Part shown: positions 22,323 through 34,167 of the stretch, in pieces
Layout: the number at the start of each line of letters is the position of its first letter
How positions within the stretch are numbered: position 1 is the stretch's first letter
Assembly (NCBI GenBank): GCA_032622095.1
Contig: CP136062.1
Location: 129,783,282 to 129,847,281, forward strand
Reading direction: 5' to 3'
Source of the DNA: Siphonodentalium dalli
Lineage: Eukaryota > Mollusca > Scaphopoda > Gadilida > Siphonodentaliidae
DNA length: 64,000 bases
The notes under the pieces: generated by a model
Told to the model about the DNA's origin: nothing
What the model saw: only the letters and a program-made list of their open reading frames with translations
Databases searched by the model: none
Made by a program: the position numbers and the translations under genes

Positions 22323-22860
22323 TTATCCTATATCAGATAATCCTTCATCGTTGATTAGCATTACAAATTCCTCAGATGGAATTTCCTCGTGAGTCAGAGC
22401 ATAGTTCAAAACTCTTCTGTGTGGTGAATTGCCCGATGTTCTGTGTTTTAGGATGTGTTCCTTGATGTTGTATCTTTGGATTGACAAGGCCTTGTCAAGA
22501 ATTACTAAGAAGTCAATCCCAGTGGGAATTGGGAACATTCTTCCTAGCAGCCCAACCCAATCTAGATCCACATAGTTAGTTGAGGTCAAATTGACTGATC
22601 TGTTCTCCTCAATGCATTGCCTTACCTCGCTTCTTACCGGTAACTTGCCATAATCCAGATTGTACCAAACTCCCAAGTTCATTTCGATAATACATCATGC
22701 AGATCTGTTTCATCGCCTGATTCCTGGTTTTCATTTTTGAAACTCCATTTCGTTGGGAAAGTATGGAACTTCGTATTTCTTCGACAATTAGACAGCTTTC
22801 TTGTCTGCTGCTACCGGCATGCACTCTCGGCAACGACAACCGCGCGCATGCCATTAACGT
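22323..22860 (-). CDS. Unknown protein X, unit A copy
   Basis: The minus-strand frame 22323-22682 (119 codons) contains NLDYGKLPVRSEVRQCIEEN, TNYVDLDWVGLLGRMFPIPT and a C-terminus EEFVMLINDEGLSDIG. Sequence 5' of it (to about 22860) is open in another frame and is shared by all units. Copies occur at 27180-27540 (internal deletion) and 32417-32910. The C-terminal 60 residues are nearly identical between units A and C, which hints at constraint. No domain recognised. The true start is unclear because the units disagree in frame near RYRNKLGVW. Confidence 0.45.
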
Positions 22861-23083
22861 ACTGTGCTATTGGGTACTAACGGTTGTTGTCTAATGCTAT
22901 GAGTATCTGTTAGAGTATGGAAGTCAGTCAATAGTTAAAGGTCCATTGTTTATTATTATTGTCAGTTTATCACCAGTCTTGAATTTTTCTTGAAACTATG
23001 AGAGTAAAGGGTTATGGGAAATGACTACATTTCACGATCATGCTATCTCGCTATTTATTAACTGTTAACACTGGTCTTTGTTT

Positions 23084-23510
23084 TTAATTATGACAATTCA
23101 ACTTTGAAATAAAACAAACTTTGTAATGATGCCGAACTGAAAATAACGACAAAGCACTCAACTTTAATATGGTTTTATCATACACGTTTATGACCCCATG
23201 ACTCTTTCGAGAACTCATGTCCATTTCGTTTTCGACTCGCTCGCTGTCGAAAACGTCACTCTTTAAATCTTCATACTCACTTTCTGAATAAAAATAGAAT
23301 TTCACACTTTCACAATTATCAGCCTCACTACCATGTTCACCGACGTCACTACCATGTGACTCATCGCTGTCGTCAGATTCACTACTACGCCCAACACTCC
23401 ACTTCACCATAGTCTGCATCATTCCACAACTTTCATATCTTCACTTTCAATGACAGGTGGACTTGGGACATGTGCATCAATTAGGTCACCTTCAACCGAC
23501 ATCATCAGGA
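23084..23510 (-). pseudogene. Acidic protein Y, unit A copy 1
   Basis: The minus-strand frame holds ESDDSDESHGSDVGEHGSEA and YFYSESEYEDLKSDVFDSE. An upstream piece in another frame (MMSVEGDLIDAHVPSPPVIE) ends in a stop at about 23420. The intact relative is at 28182-28538. The protein type is rich in Ser, Asp and Glu and is probably disordered. A frame break makes this copy non-functional unless spliced. Confidence 0.4.
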
Positions 23511-23539
23511 ATTTAAACCATTTGCACGGTGAACAGCAC

Positions 23540-23880
23540 GGTCTGCAACTTATTGTTTCGGATTGTTATATTTAGCACACCGTACCTGTTCTTTTGCTCA
23601 CGTTCACTCCCAGTTTCTTACTCGCTGTCGAACACGTCACTCCTTGCATCTTCATACTCGCTTTTCCATTCCTCACTTTCTGACTCTAGATCGCATTTCA
23701 CACTTAAACAATAGACAGAGTCGTTAACACTTTTACCGACTTCACTACCATGTGTATCGTCAGATGCGCTGCCACTTTCAACAACATACTCAACCGCCGT
23801 CTCTCTGAATCATTTCACAACTTTCATATCTTCACTTTCAATTACAGATGGACTTTGAACATTTGCTCTTTATAGACCAC
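23540..23880 (-). pseudogene. Acidic protein Y, unit A copy 2
   Basis: Translates as VESGSASDDTHGSEVGKSVN then a KSEYEDARSDVFDSE stretch, a stop, and EQKNRYGVLNITIRN. Same module as 28182-28538 but carrying an in-frame stop. Confidence 0.4.
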
Positions 23881-23977
23881 TAGATTGGATCTTTTTTTCT
23901 GCTCAAGATTCTTTTTTACATCAAGGTGCCACATAACAGGACGGATGTGATGATACATTTTTCTAAGAAATAATACA

Positions 23978-24325
23978 CTAATTGATGATGCCGAGATCAT
24001 GGGTCAGCTGCATTTGTATCCGATCTATGGTTTCTGGAGAATTCACCAGATTTGTTCTGAAGAAATTTTCCAGATCTGTTGGTGCTATTGTAACAAATTT
24101 CATTGATCTTATGTGGTGGTGTGAAAATTTATACATTAAGTTAATTAGTTTATATACCACTTTGTTGGTTATAACACTTCGGTTATTACATTGTGCCACC
24201 TGGCAACACAATAACCTGCTCGCACAGTTCTGTAGGCCTCTATTTCTTGAATCGGCTGCAAATATTTGCGTCATTTCTGAAGAAGATAAATTCTTAAAAA
24301 TTGCATGTTTAAATATTTGACACAA
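23978..24325 (-). CDS. Unknown protein Z, unit A copy
   Basis: A 115-codon minus-strand frame containing NKVVYKLINLMYKFSHHHIR and MKFVTIAPTDLENFFRTNLV. Homologues are at 28592-28846, 34168-34539 and, degraded, 36840-37110. The core is well kept in three copies. The opposite strand is also open over the same interval, so coding sense rests only on copy conservation. Family unknown. Confidence 0.35.
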   Translation of the reverse strand: MCQIFKHAIFKNLSSSEMTQIFAADSRNRGLQNCASRLLCCQVAQCNNRSVITNKVVYKLINLMYKFSHHHIRSMKFVTIAPTDLENFFRTNLVNSPETIDRIQMQLTHDLGIIN

Positions 24326-24876
24326 TTACCGAGCCGCTAGCACCACGTATAGTGTCCCCAACAGAATCAGCTGTTATAATGCACAGCCATTTAAATGTGA
24401 TAAAAGCTATCTTGTTTGTGCAATTACTGATGGATTAATATCATATTCTTCTGCGTTAGACCCAGAAATTGTCCTGTTTTGTTTTCTTTCTTTGGTCGAC
24501 TCCAGTAACAAACTAGTATTTCTTAAGTTTCGTGATGGATTTAATTTCACGGACAAGACCCCGAAGACCCTTAATGCCTATCAATTATGAATGGTGATGC
24601 TTTCAAAGGGCAACCATCTTCTGATTTGAAAACTAAAAACTTATATGTAATCGATTATTTATCGACGGACACATGCTCTCTACATTATGGTAAATGGGAA
24701 TATTCTCCTTTCTAATGGTATGTAGATTGTTTGAGAGATAAATTAGTCATGTTGTATTGTTATTCGGTGTATTGGGACTTCCAACTGCCACGGGTAGTTA
24801 TTCGTCACGATATATTGAGTAGTTACCTGTCACATAGTGAACCACAGCTGCAATTTCAAACCGATCAATTAACCTG
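24326..24876. other. Array spacer without clear gene
   Basis: Sequence shared with 28950-29414 and 34540-34920. No supported coding frame. Confidence 0.5.
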
Positions 24877-25098
24877 TTGAGCCACCACCTTCTGAGAAGA
24901 AAAATGTTAAGAGACAAATCCCACAAAATTAAACAAAAGCTATCGAATCACTACAAGCATTCCGGGGCTGAACAAAATGACATTATCGCCATGGTATGTA
25001 ATGCCAAGAGCCAACATGACCGCCTGTCTAGAGTGAAACCTGGGTCAAAGGAGCGTGTTGCAGAAACATCCCACAGGAAGAACATTAATCCGAATTAA
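24877..25098 (+). CDS. Unknown basic protein W, unit A copy
   Basis: A plus-strand frame with a Lys/Arg-rich start, MSHHLLRRKMLRDKSHKIKQ, and a C-terminal KERVAETSHRKN. A longer open relative is at 29415-29801, and a broken one at about 35640-35860. The function is unknown and the reading frame is not certain. Confidence 0.3.
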   Translation: MSHHLLRRKMLRDKSHKIKQKLSNHYKHSGAEQNDIIAMVCNAKSQHDRLSRVKPGSKERVAETSHRKNINPN

Positions 25099-25491
25099 AC
25101 TTAAAAGTACGCTGTCTATACCAGTTGTTGTCTATGTATGAAATACTAAAATTACATGTGTCTACTTATGCTAGGACAATCTGTTTGAGTATGGAAGACT
25201 GGACATTTAAAGGACCATTGTTGATTATTTTCAGTTTAGGATCAGTCTTAATTTTTAAGTGTTCTGTGAATTACATTTCACGATCATGATATCTCACTTT
25301 TTATGTAAAGTGTTAACACTGGTCTCTGGGTTTTGAAATAAAACAAACGTCGGAATGATGGCAAACTGAACACAACTAGACGATGTTATCATACACGTTT
25401 ATAGTCCCGTGACTCTTTCGTGAACGCATGTTCACTTCCAGTTTCATAATAGCTGTCGACTACGTCACATCTTCATACTCCCCTTGCTTTG

Positions 25492-25725
25492 TTAATAAAA
25501 ATCCCATTTCATACCAACAATTATCAGCCTCACTACCATGTTCACTGACGGCGCTACTATGTGACTTCTCAATTTGCACCTCAGCACTGTATGGAAACCG
25601 AACAGTATGTAGACCATTATATTGAAACTTTCAGGATCTCTCACATCTAAACGCTGAACATAGGTCTGCAGCTTGTGGTTTCCAATTGTCATATGGTGCA
25701 ATATCCAACCCGCCGCTTCAACCAA
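25492..25725 (-). pseudogene. Unknown module V, unit A copy
   Basis: Reads MVEAAGWILHHMTIGNHKLQ, then QRLDVRDPESFNIMVY, and slips into a degraded Y module. The intact counterpart is 29798-29995. The IGNHKLQT string also ends module Y (IRNHKLQT at about 28200), suggesting that V and Y derive from one repeated exon or domain. Confidence 0.35.
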
Positions 25726-26242
25726 GGTGGGTAATATAACATGTAAGCCACATACTGCTCTTCTCCAGATAGCATAAATTCACTATCTTGGATCAATCCC
25801 CATGATCTGAGGATGCATAGGCCAAACAATGGTTGATTCATCATGTAAAATAAATAAACTGTTTATAGTTAACAAACACATAACAGTTACCTTGTATTAT
25901 GTAGGGTATTACCCCCTGACTAGTAGAGACAAAAACCTGCTAATTTAATTGTTAAGAACATTAAGAATGCAGGACACAGATGGTCATCTTTTATTGCAAC
26001 TTTTCCCGGAACAATATCCATAACTTCATAATATCATAAAGAGGTACTTGTATACATAAGGAATGAAGTCATGAAACTAAGGCTATTTAGAATGTTAAAA
26101 AATATACTTGTAATAATTTAATATAATTATGTATACCATAATTAAATTTGATGCTAAAAAAAATCAGCGTACCAGCCTTGTCACTTGTTGAACGTTTGTT
26201 TTGTAGAAATATACAATGAATTTGACCATTTGATCGATTTTA
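25726..26242. other. AT-rich tail of unit A
   Basis: Shared with 30000-30496 and, split by an insertion, 37400-38392. It contains the unoccupied TTAA site at 25869-25872 that is filled in unit C. No gene. Confidence 0.6.
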
Positions 26243-27228
26243 AGAAAATAGTCATTTGTCATCATTTGAAATACACACCCTTCCCATAAATTAGTAAGTC
26301 AGATGAGCAGAGAGTTTCTTCAGTCTTCAATTTCAAACCGACTTCCGAAAATCCACTAGAAACTCTCGAGATAATATTTTAGTTTGATTCTTGACATGAT
26401 TCCAATCAGCTGCATTATTCTTGTCCATTTCTGGCGGGATTCTGTGCAAGATAATGATATTTTGATTGTTTGTCTCCTTGACCAATTAAATAATATTTCA
26501 CCCCAAGGTCTTACAAGCTCATATCTAGTATGTTGTCCGTATGAACCGCCCCGTATGAACCGCCCATGGCTTCTGTTTAAACCCCATAAAGCCACCCAAG
26601 AAGTCCAAATGTGCTATGATTCCATCCCCCTCTTTCTTTAATTAAGATATCATAACTCCCGTCATTCATGTACTTTTAGTGTTTGACTGTACTTTTAGTG
26701 TTTGTCATGTGATCTCCTAAGGACATTTTCAAAACCATGTAACTCGCCTATCACACGAAACGTCTCATTGGTTGCATCGAAATCTTATAGAAGTACACCC
26801 ATTTCTCTATTCCATAATTGAGGAAGTATACAAAGGTGTTGTCTTTTCCCCTCGTCAACTGACAAATCCGTTGTTTTTTTAGTTTTCAGTTCCAAATCAT
26901 CGTCATTCATGGTAATCTCATTGTAAAGTGGTAAAATGTTGTCTTCTACCAACTGTTCTGTCTCGAGCTAAAAGCGACATAGTCGGAGTGTTTATCGCGA
27001 ACATTCTTGGATGAGGATATTTCTCGTTCTTTCTCACTTAATCATATGCATAGATCCTAATCAGGGGTGGAAGGAAGACAGTCAGTCATGACTATATCAC
27101 CCCTAACAATATACATGTATAGTCTATTAATATTATATTTATTTGTAAATTGCAAATAAAGTGATCATATCCTATCTCAGAGAATCCTTCACTAAGAAAT
27201 GGATCCCAGTGGGAATTGGGAACATTCT

Positions 27229-27528
27229 TCATAGCAGCCCACCCCAATCTAAATCCACATAGTTAGGTGAGGTCAAATTGACTGATCTGTTCTCCTCAAT
27301 GTATTGCCTTACCCCACCTCTTACCGGTAACTTGCCATAATCCAGATTAGGCCAAACACCAAGTTTATTTCGATACCTCATGCACATCTGTTTCATCGCC
27401 TGATTTTCATTTTTGAAACTCCATTTCGCTGGGAAAGTGCATTGAACTTCATATTTCTTCGACAAGACTGCTTTCCTGTCTGCTGCTACCGACATGTACT
27501 CTGCAACGACAACCGTGTGCATGCCCAT
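27229..27528 (-). pseudogene. Unknown protein X, unit B copy (deleted)
   Basis: The minus frame contains SFKNENQAMKQMCMRYRNKL and PNYVDLDWGG. The C-terminal region seen in units A and C (HILKHRTSGNS) is deleted here; sequence jumps near 27190. Confidence 0.45.
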
Positions 27529-28181
27529 TAACGTACTGTGCTAGTGGACACTAACGATTGTAGGAATATATGTTAAAGAGTAAGGAAGAGAATCAATATT
27601 AAAGGTCCATTGTTTATTATTATTGTCAGTTTATCATCAGTATTTAATTTTTCTTGAAACTATCAGAGTAAATGGTTATGGGAAATGACTACATTTCACG
27701 ACCATGCTGTCTCGATATTTAATAACTGTTTACACTGGTCTTTGTTTTTAATTATGACAATTCAACTTTGAAATAAAACAAACTTTGTAATGATGCCGAA
27801 CTGAAAATAACTACAAAGCACTCAACTTTAATATGGTATTACCATACACGTTTATGGTTCCATGACTCTTTCGAGAACTCATGTCCAATTCCAATTTCAT
27901 ACTCTGTCGAATACGTCACTCTTTAAATCTTCATACTCAATTTTGGTCGCCTCACTGTCTGAATAAGAATCGAATTTCACAATTAGCAGCCTCACTACCA
28001 TGTTCACCGACGTCACTACCATGCAACTTCTCACTCGTTAGATTCACTGTCACGCCCAACAACACTCAACACTTGAACATAGTCTGCATCATTTCACAAC
28101 TTTCATATATTCACTTTCATTGACAGGTGAACTTGGGACATGTACAACAATGAGGTCACTGCAACCGACTTCATTAGGAAT

Positions 28182-28538
28182 TTAAACCAGTTTCACGGTC
28201 TGCAGCTTATGGTTTCGGATTGTTATATTTAGCACACCGTACCTGTTCTTTTGCTCACGTTCCCTTCCAGTTTCATACTCACTGTCGAACACGTCACTCA
28301 TTACATCTTCATATTCGCTTTTCCACCCTTCACTTTCTGACTCAAGATCGCATTTCACACATAAATAGACAGACTCGTTAACATTTTCGCTGATTTCACT
28401 GCCATGTTTATCGTCAGAAGCGCTGCCACTCTCAACCGCCATCACTCTGCACCATTTCACAACTTTCATATCTTCACTTTTAATTACAGATAGAATTGGG
28501 ATATTTGCATCAGTTAGGTCACCCGCAACCGACTTCAT
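28182..28538 (-). CDS. Acidic protein Y, intact copy
   Basis: An uninterrupted 118-codon frame: MKSVAGDLTDANIPILSVIK, a KSEDMKVVKW stretch, an acidic middle (ESGSASDDKHGSEISENVNE), KSEYEDVMSDVFDSE and then RYGVLNITIRNHKLQT. No signal peptide or membrane segment. At least six related, mostly broken copies lie in the array (23084, 23540, 25430, 27880, 33375 and 36420). This is the best template for the family. No database family recognised. Confidence 0.45.
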   Translation of the reverse strand: MKSVAGDLTDANIPILSVIKSEDMKVVKWCRVMAVESGSASDDKHGSEISENVNESVYLCVKCDLESESEGWKSEYEDVMSDVFDSEYETGREREQKNRYGVLNITIRNHKLQTVKLV

Positions 28539-28591
28539 AGGAAATTAAAACCATTTGTACTTCAACGTTGTGTATGGAAACCGAACAGTCT

Positions 28592-28846
28592 TTATAGACC
28601 ATTAGATTGGAACTTTTTTCTTGTCAAGGATCTTCCTGGATCATGGTTCAGCTGCATTTGTATCCGATGTATGGTGTCTGGAGAATTCACCGGATTTGTT
28701 GTGAAGAAATGTTCAAGATCTGTTGGTGCTATTGTAACAATTTTTATTGATCTTATGTGGTGATGTGAAAATTTATACCGTAAGTTAACTAGTTTATATA
28801 CAACTTTGTTGGTTATAACAATTCGGTTATTACATTCTGGCACCAC
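28592..28846 (-). CDS. Unknown protein Z, unit B copy
   Basis: An 85-codon frame beginning MVPECNNRIVITNKVVYKLV, with core VTIAPTDLEHFFTTNPVNSP. The C-terminus differs from units A and C because of a local indel. Confidence 0.35.
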   Translation of the reverse strand: MVPECNNRIVITNKVVYKLVNLRYKFSHHHIRSIKIVTIAPTDLEHFFTTNPVNSPDTIHRIQMQLNHDPGRSLTRKKFQSNGL

Positions 28847-29414
28847 AATAACCTGCTCGCACAGTTCTGTAGGCCTCTATTTCTTGAATCGGCTGCAAAT
28901 ATGTGGGTCATTCCTGAAGAAAAAAAATCATAAAAATTGCATGTTTAAATATTTGTCAAAATTACCGAGCGGCTAGCACCACGTGTAGTGTACCTATAAC
29001 CAATTGTCCGCAATAGAATCAGCTATAGCCCTTTAAAGGTGGAAACGCTATCTTGTCTACAATTACTGATGGATTAGTAATCATATTCTTCGGAGTTATT
29101 TCTCAAATAATTGTTATCATGGGTCTATATATTACAAATTGTCCAGTTTTGATTTCTTTCTTTGGTCGACTCCAGTAACAAACTGGTATTTCTTAGTTTC
29201 GTGATGGATTGAATTTCACCGACAAGACCCCGAAGACCCTTAAGGCTTATCAATTATGAATGGTGATGCTTTCAAAGGGCAACCATCTTCTGAGAAAGCG
29301 GCAACCATCTTCTGATTTGAAAACTTGTATGTAATCGATGATTTATCGACGGACACATGCTCTCCACATCATGGCAAATGAGAATGTTCTCATTTTTAAT
29401 GGTATGTAGATTGT

Positions 29415-29801
29415 TTGAGGGATAAATTAGTCATGTTGTATTGTTATTCGGTGTATTGGGACTGCCAGCCGCCACGGGTAGTTATTCGTCACGATATGTT
29501 GAGTATTTACCTGCCACAGAGTGAACCACAGCTGCAATTTCAAACCGATCAATTAATGAGCCACCACCTTCTGAGAAGAAAAATGTTAAGATACAAATTC
29601 AACACAAAAGCAATCAAATCACTACAAGCCATCCGGGGCCGAAACAAAATGACAATTATCCACAGGAAATGTAATGCCAAGAGCCGATTGGTCAAGCCGA
29701 GAGAACCTGACCGCCTATCTAGTATGAAACCTGGACAAAAGGAGCGTGTTGCAGAAACATCCCACAGGAAGAACGTTAATCTGTTCAGATCAGGAATTTA
29801 A
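29415..29801 (+). CDS. Unknown protein W, longest copy
   Basis: A 128-codon plus-strand frame from MRDKLVMLYCYSVYWDCQPP through PQLQFQTDQLMSHHLLRRKM to KERVAETSHRKNVN. The C-terminal half is basic. Sequence is shared with units A and C, but their frames differ, so coding is not proven. Confidence 0.3.
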   Translation: MRDKLVMLYCYSVYWDCQPPRVVIRHDMLSIYLPQSEPQLQFQTDQLMSHHLLRRKMLRYKFNTKAIKSLQAIRGRNKMTIIHRKCNAKSRLVKPREPDRLSSMKPGQKERVAETSHRKNVNLFRSGI

Positions 29802-29995
29802 ACCATTTGCACATCAACACTGTGGAAACCGAACAGTCTGTAGACCATTATATTGGAACTTTCAGGGTCCCTCACATCTAGACGGTGAACATGTGTCTGC
29901 AGCTTATGGTTTCCAATTCTTATATTTATAACACATACCGGTTCTTTTGCGGCCCTTGTTATGTGGTGCAATCTCCAACCCACCGCTTCAACCAA
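29798..29995 (-). CDS. Unknown module V, unit B copy
   Basis: A 66-codon open frame: MVEAVGWRLHHITRAAKEPV, INIRIGNHKLQTHVHRLDVR and an ESSNIMVYRLFGFH end. On the minus strand it runs straight toward W and Z, and it probably abutted a Y module originally. Confidence 0.35.
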   Translation of the reverse strand: MVEAVGWRLHHITRAAKEPVCVINIRIGNHKLQTHVHRLDVRDPESSNIMVYRLFGFHSVDVQMV

Positions 29996-30911
29996 GGTGG
30001 ATAATATAGCATGTAAGCCACATATAGCTCTTTTCCAGATAGCTTAAATTCACTGTCTTGGATATATCCCCACGATGTGAAGATGCATACGTCAAACAAT
30101 GGTTGATTCATCATGTAAAATAAATATACTGTTTACAGTTAACAAACAAATAACAGTTAACTTGTATTAGGTAGGGTATTACCCCTGAATAGTAGAGACC
30201 AAAACCTGTTAATTAAGAACATTCAGAATGCAAGATATAGATAGTAATCTTTTACTGCAACTTTTTCCGGAACAATGTCCATAATGTCATAATAAAGAGG
30301 TACGTGTATACATAAGGAATGAAAGTCATGAAACTAAGACTATTTAAAATGTTATAAAATATACGTGTAATAATTTAATATAATTATATATACTATAATT
30401 AAATTTAATGCTAAAAAAATCAATGTACCAATCCTTTATGTCGCTTGTTGAACGTTGGTTTTGTAGAAATATACAATGAATTTGATCGATTTTATGATCG
30501 ATTTAAAGAAAATACTCATTTGTCATCATTTGAAATACACACCCTTCCCATAAATTAGTAAGTCAGGTGAGCAGAGAGTTTATTCAGTCTTTAATTTCAA
30601 ACCGACTTCCGAAAATACACTACAAACTCGAGATAATATTTTAGTTTGATTCTTGGCATGATTCCAATCAGCTGCATTATTATTGTACATTCCTGATTGG
30701 ATTCTGTGCAAGATAATGATATTTTAGATTGTATCCTTGACCAATTAAATAATATTTCACCCCAAGGTCTTCCAAACTCATATCTAACATGTTGTCCTTG
30801 TGAACCGCCCATGACTTCTGTTTCAACCCCTTAAAGCCACAAAAGAAGTCCAAGTGTGCTATGGTTCCATTCCACCTCTTTAATTAAGATATCATAACTT
30901 CCGTCATTCAA

Positions 30912-31928
30912 GAAAAAAGGTCGTATTATGTTATCAGTCTGTCCGTCAACATTTTTGGTTTCCGATCGATAACTCCAGTTTGGATTATTTGATCTGAACC
31001 AAAGTTGGTATGTGTATTTCCCAGCTAAAGATACAGACCAAGTTCGAACATGGGTTCCGTCCAGTTATTTTTACATGAGTTACGGCCCTTTTTCGACTTA
31101 GAATTTGACCGTCTGTTAACATTTTTGGTTTCCGACCGATAACTCCAGTTTGGATTATTTGATCTGAACCAAAGTTGGTATGTGTATTTCCCAGCTAAAG
31201 ATACAGCCAAGTTCGAACATGGGTTCCGTCCAGTTATTTTTACATGAGTTACGGCCCTTTTTCGACTTAGAATTTGACCGTCTGTTAATATTTTTGGTTT
31301 CCGACCGATAACTCCAGTTTGGATTATTTGATCTGAACCAAAGTTAGTATGTGTATTTCTCAGCTCAAGATACAGACCAAGTTCGAACATGGGTTCCGTC
31401 CAGTTATTTTTACATGAGTTACGGCCCTTTTTCGACTTAGAATTTGACCGTCTGTTAACATTTTTGGTTTCCGACCGATAACTCCAGTTTGGATTATTTG
31501 ATCTGAACCAAAGTTGGTATGTGTATTTCCCAGCTAAAGATACAGGCCAAGTTTGAATATAGGTTCTGTCTAATTATTTTTACATGAGTTACGGCCCTTT
31601 TTCAACTTAGAATTTTACCAATTTCATAACATTTTGGTTTCCGACCGATAACTCCAGTTTTGATTATTTGAGCCGAACCAAAGCTGGTATGTGTATTTCC
31701 CAGCTAAAACTACAGGCCAAGTTTGAATATAGGTTCTGTCTAATTATTTTTACATGAATTATGGCCATTTTTCGACTTAGAATTTGACCACATTTTGGCA
31801 TTGAAATTAGGGGTACATGTATATAAGATTTTCTTCAAATGTAAGCTCAAAGTATTATCTTATTTTGCGATAGTACAATTCGAAATGGCAAAAGGGCGTA
31901 TTTTGCCACGCCCTAGCGATGCTCTTGT
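30912..31928 (+). mobile_element. HINE-like element, copy 2, five 170-bp core repeats
   Basis: The core repeat TTTTTGGTTTCCGACCGATA starts at 30952, 31122, 31291, 31461 and 31632, a period of 169-171 bp. The left end is missing the TATACGCCC tip. The right end is GGGCGTATTTTGCCACGCCC then TAGCGATGCTCTTGTT. Units A and B lack it at the equivalent place (about 20855 and 26665). The minus-strand 121-codon frame at 31025-31390 is a repeat by-product. Confidence 0.85.
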
Positions 31929-32160
31929 TGACTGAATGTGTCTTGTGACCTAACGACATTTTCTAAACCATGTAACTCGCCTATCACACGAAACGTCTCA
32001 TTGGTTGCATCGGATCTTATAGAAGTACACAATTTCTCTTTGTCACAGTTGATGAAGGTTACAATGGTGTTGTCTTTTCCGCTCGTTAACTGACCAACCA
32101 ACCGTTGTTTTTTAGTTTTCAGTTCAAACCATCGTCTTTCATGGTGATCTCATTGTAAAG
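31913..32160 (-). pseudogene. Unknown protein 'P', unit C copy
   Basis: The minus frame (31913-32101) contains SGKDNTIVTFINCDKEKLCT then SIRSDATNETFRVIGELHGL. This is the cleanest reading of this part of P. It is separated from its C-terminal part (30645-30835) by the inserted HINE-like element. Confidence 0.4.
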
Positions 32161-32416
32161 TGGTAAAATGTTGTCTTCTACCAACTGTTCTGTCTCAATC
32201 CAAAAGCGACGTAGTCGGGGTGTTGATCACGAACATCCTTGGATGGGGATATTTCATATCTCGTTCTTTCTCACTTAATCATATGCATAGATCCTGCTCA
32301 GGGTGGAAGGAAGAGTCAGTCATGACTATATCACCCCTAACAATATACACGTATAGTCTATTAATATTATATTTATTTGTAATGGTACTTTCCTTGTGAG
32401 TATATTGTAAATAAAG

Positions 32417-32910
32417 TTATCCTATCTCAGATAAACCTTCATTGTTGATTATCATTACAAATTCCTCAGATGGAATTTCCTCGTGAGTCAGAGCATAGTT
32501 CAAAATTCTTCTTTTTAGTGAATTGCCTGATGTTCTGTGTTTTAGGATGTGTTCCTTGAGGTTGTATCTAGGAAATGACCAGGCCTTGTCAAGAATTACT
32601 AAGAAATCAATCCCAGTAGGAATTGGAAACATTTTTCCTAGCAGCCCAACCCAATCTAGATCCACATAGTTAGGTGAGGTCAAATTAACTGATATGTTCT
32701 CAATGCATTGCCTTACCGATAACTTACCATAATCCAGATTAGACCAAACTCCAAGTTTATTTCGATACCTCATGCAGATCTGTTTCATTTCCTGGTTTTA
32801 ATTTTTGAAGCTCCATTTCGCTGGGAAAGTATGGAACTTCGCATGTCTTCGACAAGACTGCTTTCTTGTCTGCTACTACCGACATGCACTCTGTGCAACC
32901 ACGCGCGCAT
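32417..32910 (-). CDS. Unknown protein X, unit C copy
   Basis: A 123-codon frame from MKQICMRYRNKLGVWSNLDY to FVMIINNEGLSEIG. It is collinear with unit A apart from a short deletion in the PVRSEVRQC region. Confidence 0.45.
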
Positions 32911-33119
32911 GCCATTAACGTGCTGTGCTATTGGGCACTAACGGTTGTAGTATGATGCTAGGAATATATGTTGGAGTATGGAAGTCAGTCAATATTTGAA
33001 GGTCCATTGTTTATTATTATTGTCAGTTTATCATCAGTCTTTAATTTGTATTGAAACTATGAGAGTAAAGGGTTATGCGAAATGACTACATTTCACGACC
33101 ATGCCGTCTCGCTATTTAA

Positions 33120-33313
33120 TAACTGTTAACACTGGTCTTTGTTTTTAATTATGACAGTTCAAATATTTGAAATAAAACAAACTTTGTAATGATGCCGAAC
33201 TGAAAATAACGACAAATAACTGTTAACACTGGTCTTTGTTTTTAATTATGACAGTTCAAATATTTGAAATAAAACAAACTTTGTAATGATGCCGAACTGA
33301 AAATAACGACAAA
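33120..33313. repeat. 97-bp tandem duplication
   Basis: The block beginning TAACTGTTAACACTGGTCTT at 33120 is repeated directly at 33217, virtually identically. Units A and B have one copy. Confidence 0.9.
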
Positions 33314-33374
33314 GCACTCAACTTTAATATGGTGTTATCATACACGTTTATGGTCCGATGACTCTTTCGAGAAC

Positions 33375-33640
33375 TCATGTCCACTTCGTTTTCGACTCGC
33401 TGTCGAAAACGTCACTCTTTAAATCTTCATACTCACTTTTGGACGCCTCACTTTCTGAATAAAAATCGAATTTCACATTTTCACAATTAACAGTCTCACT
33501 TACATGTTCACCGACGTCACTACCATGTGACTTGTCACTGTCGTCAGATTCGCTGCCACGCCCAACAACACTCCACTTCACCACAGTCTGCATCATTTCA
33601 CAACTTTCCTATCTTCATTTTCAATGACAGGTGGACTTGG
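33375..33640 (-). pseudogene. Acidic protein Y, unit C copy 1
   Basis: Contains RGSESDDSDKSHGSDVGEHV and KSEYEDLKSDVFDSE. It is broken relative to the unit B copy. A second degraded copy follows at about 33700-34020 and a third at 36420-36750. Confidence 0.4.
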
Positions 33641-34167
33641 GGACATGTGCATCAATTAGGTCACCTTCAATCGACATCATCAGGAATTTAAACCATTGCA
33701 CGGTATGCAACTTATGGTTTCGGATTGTTATATTTAGCACACCGTACCGGTTCTTTTGCTCACGTTCACTCCCAGTTTCTTACTCGCTGTCGAACACGTC
33801 ACTCCTTGCATCTTCATACTCGCTTTTCCATTCCTCACTTTATGACTCTAGTTCGCATTTCACACTTAGACAATAGACAGACTCGTTAACATTTTCGCTG
33901 ACTTCACTACCATGTGTATCGCCAGATGCGCTGCCACTCTCAACAACGTACTCAACATCTTTGCATCATTTCACAACTTTTATTCTCTTTCATATCCTCA
34001 CTTTCAATTACCGATGGACATTTGCATCAGTGAGGTCACATGCGACCAACTTCATAGGAAATTAAAACCATTTGTACCTCAACATTGTGTCTGGAAACGA
34101 AACATTCTTTATAGACCAATATATTGGAACTTTGTTCTGCTCAATGATCTTTTTTTACATCAAGGTG

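Larger units (their letters stand above)
20443..26242. repeat. Tandem array, unit A (5.8 kb)
   Basis: First of three head-to-tail copies of one long unit. Each unit starts at TTTAAGAAAATACTCATTTG or a variant (20443, 26243 and 30497) and runs in the same order. In order it carries a minus-strand frame 'P', a spacer, minus-strand frame X, acidic frames Y, minus-strand frame Z, plus-strand frame W, minus-strand frame V and an AT-rich tail. Unit A uniquely contains about 1 kb between two 88-bp direct repeats (21152-21239 and 22166-22254), carrying two divergent frames. Units are similar but clearly diverged, with many indels and stops. Confidence 0.85.
26243..30496. repeat. Tandem array, unit B (4.3 kb)
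   Basis: Second copy of the unit. It lacks the divergent-pair segment of unit A and about 1 kb near frame W, and frame X has an internal deletion. It preserves the best intact copies of modules Y, V and W. Confidence 0.85.
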
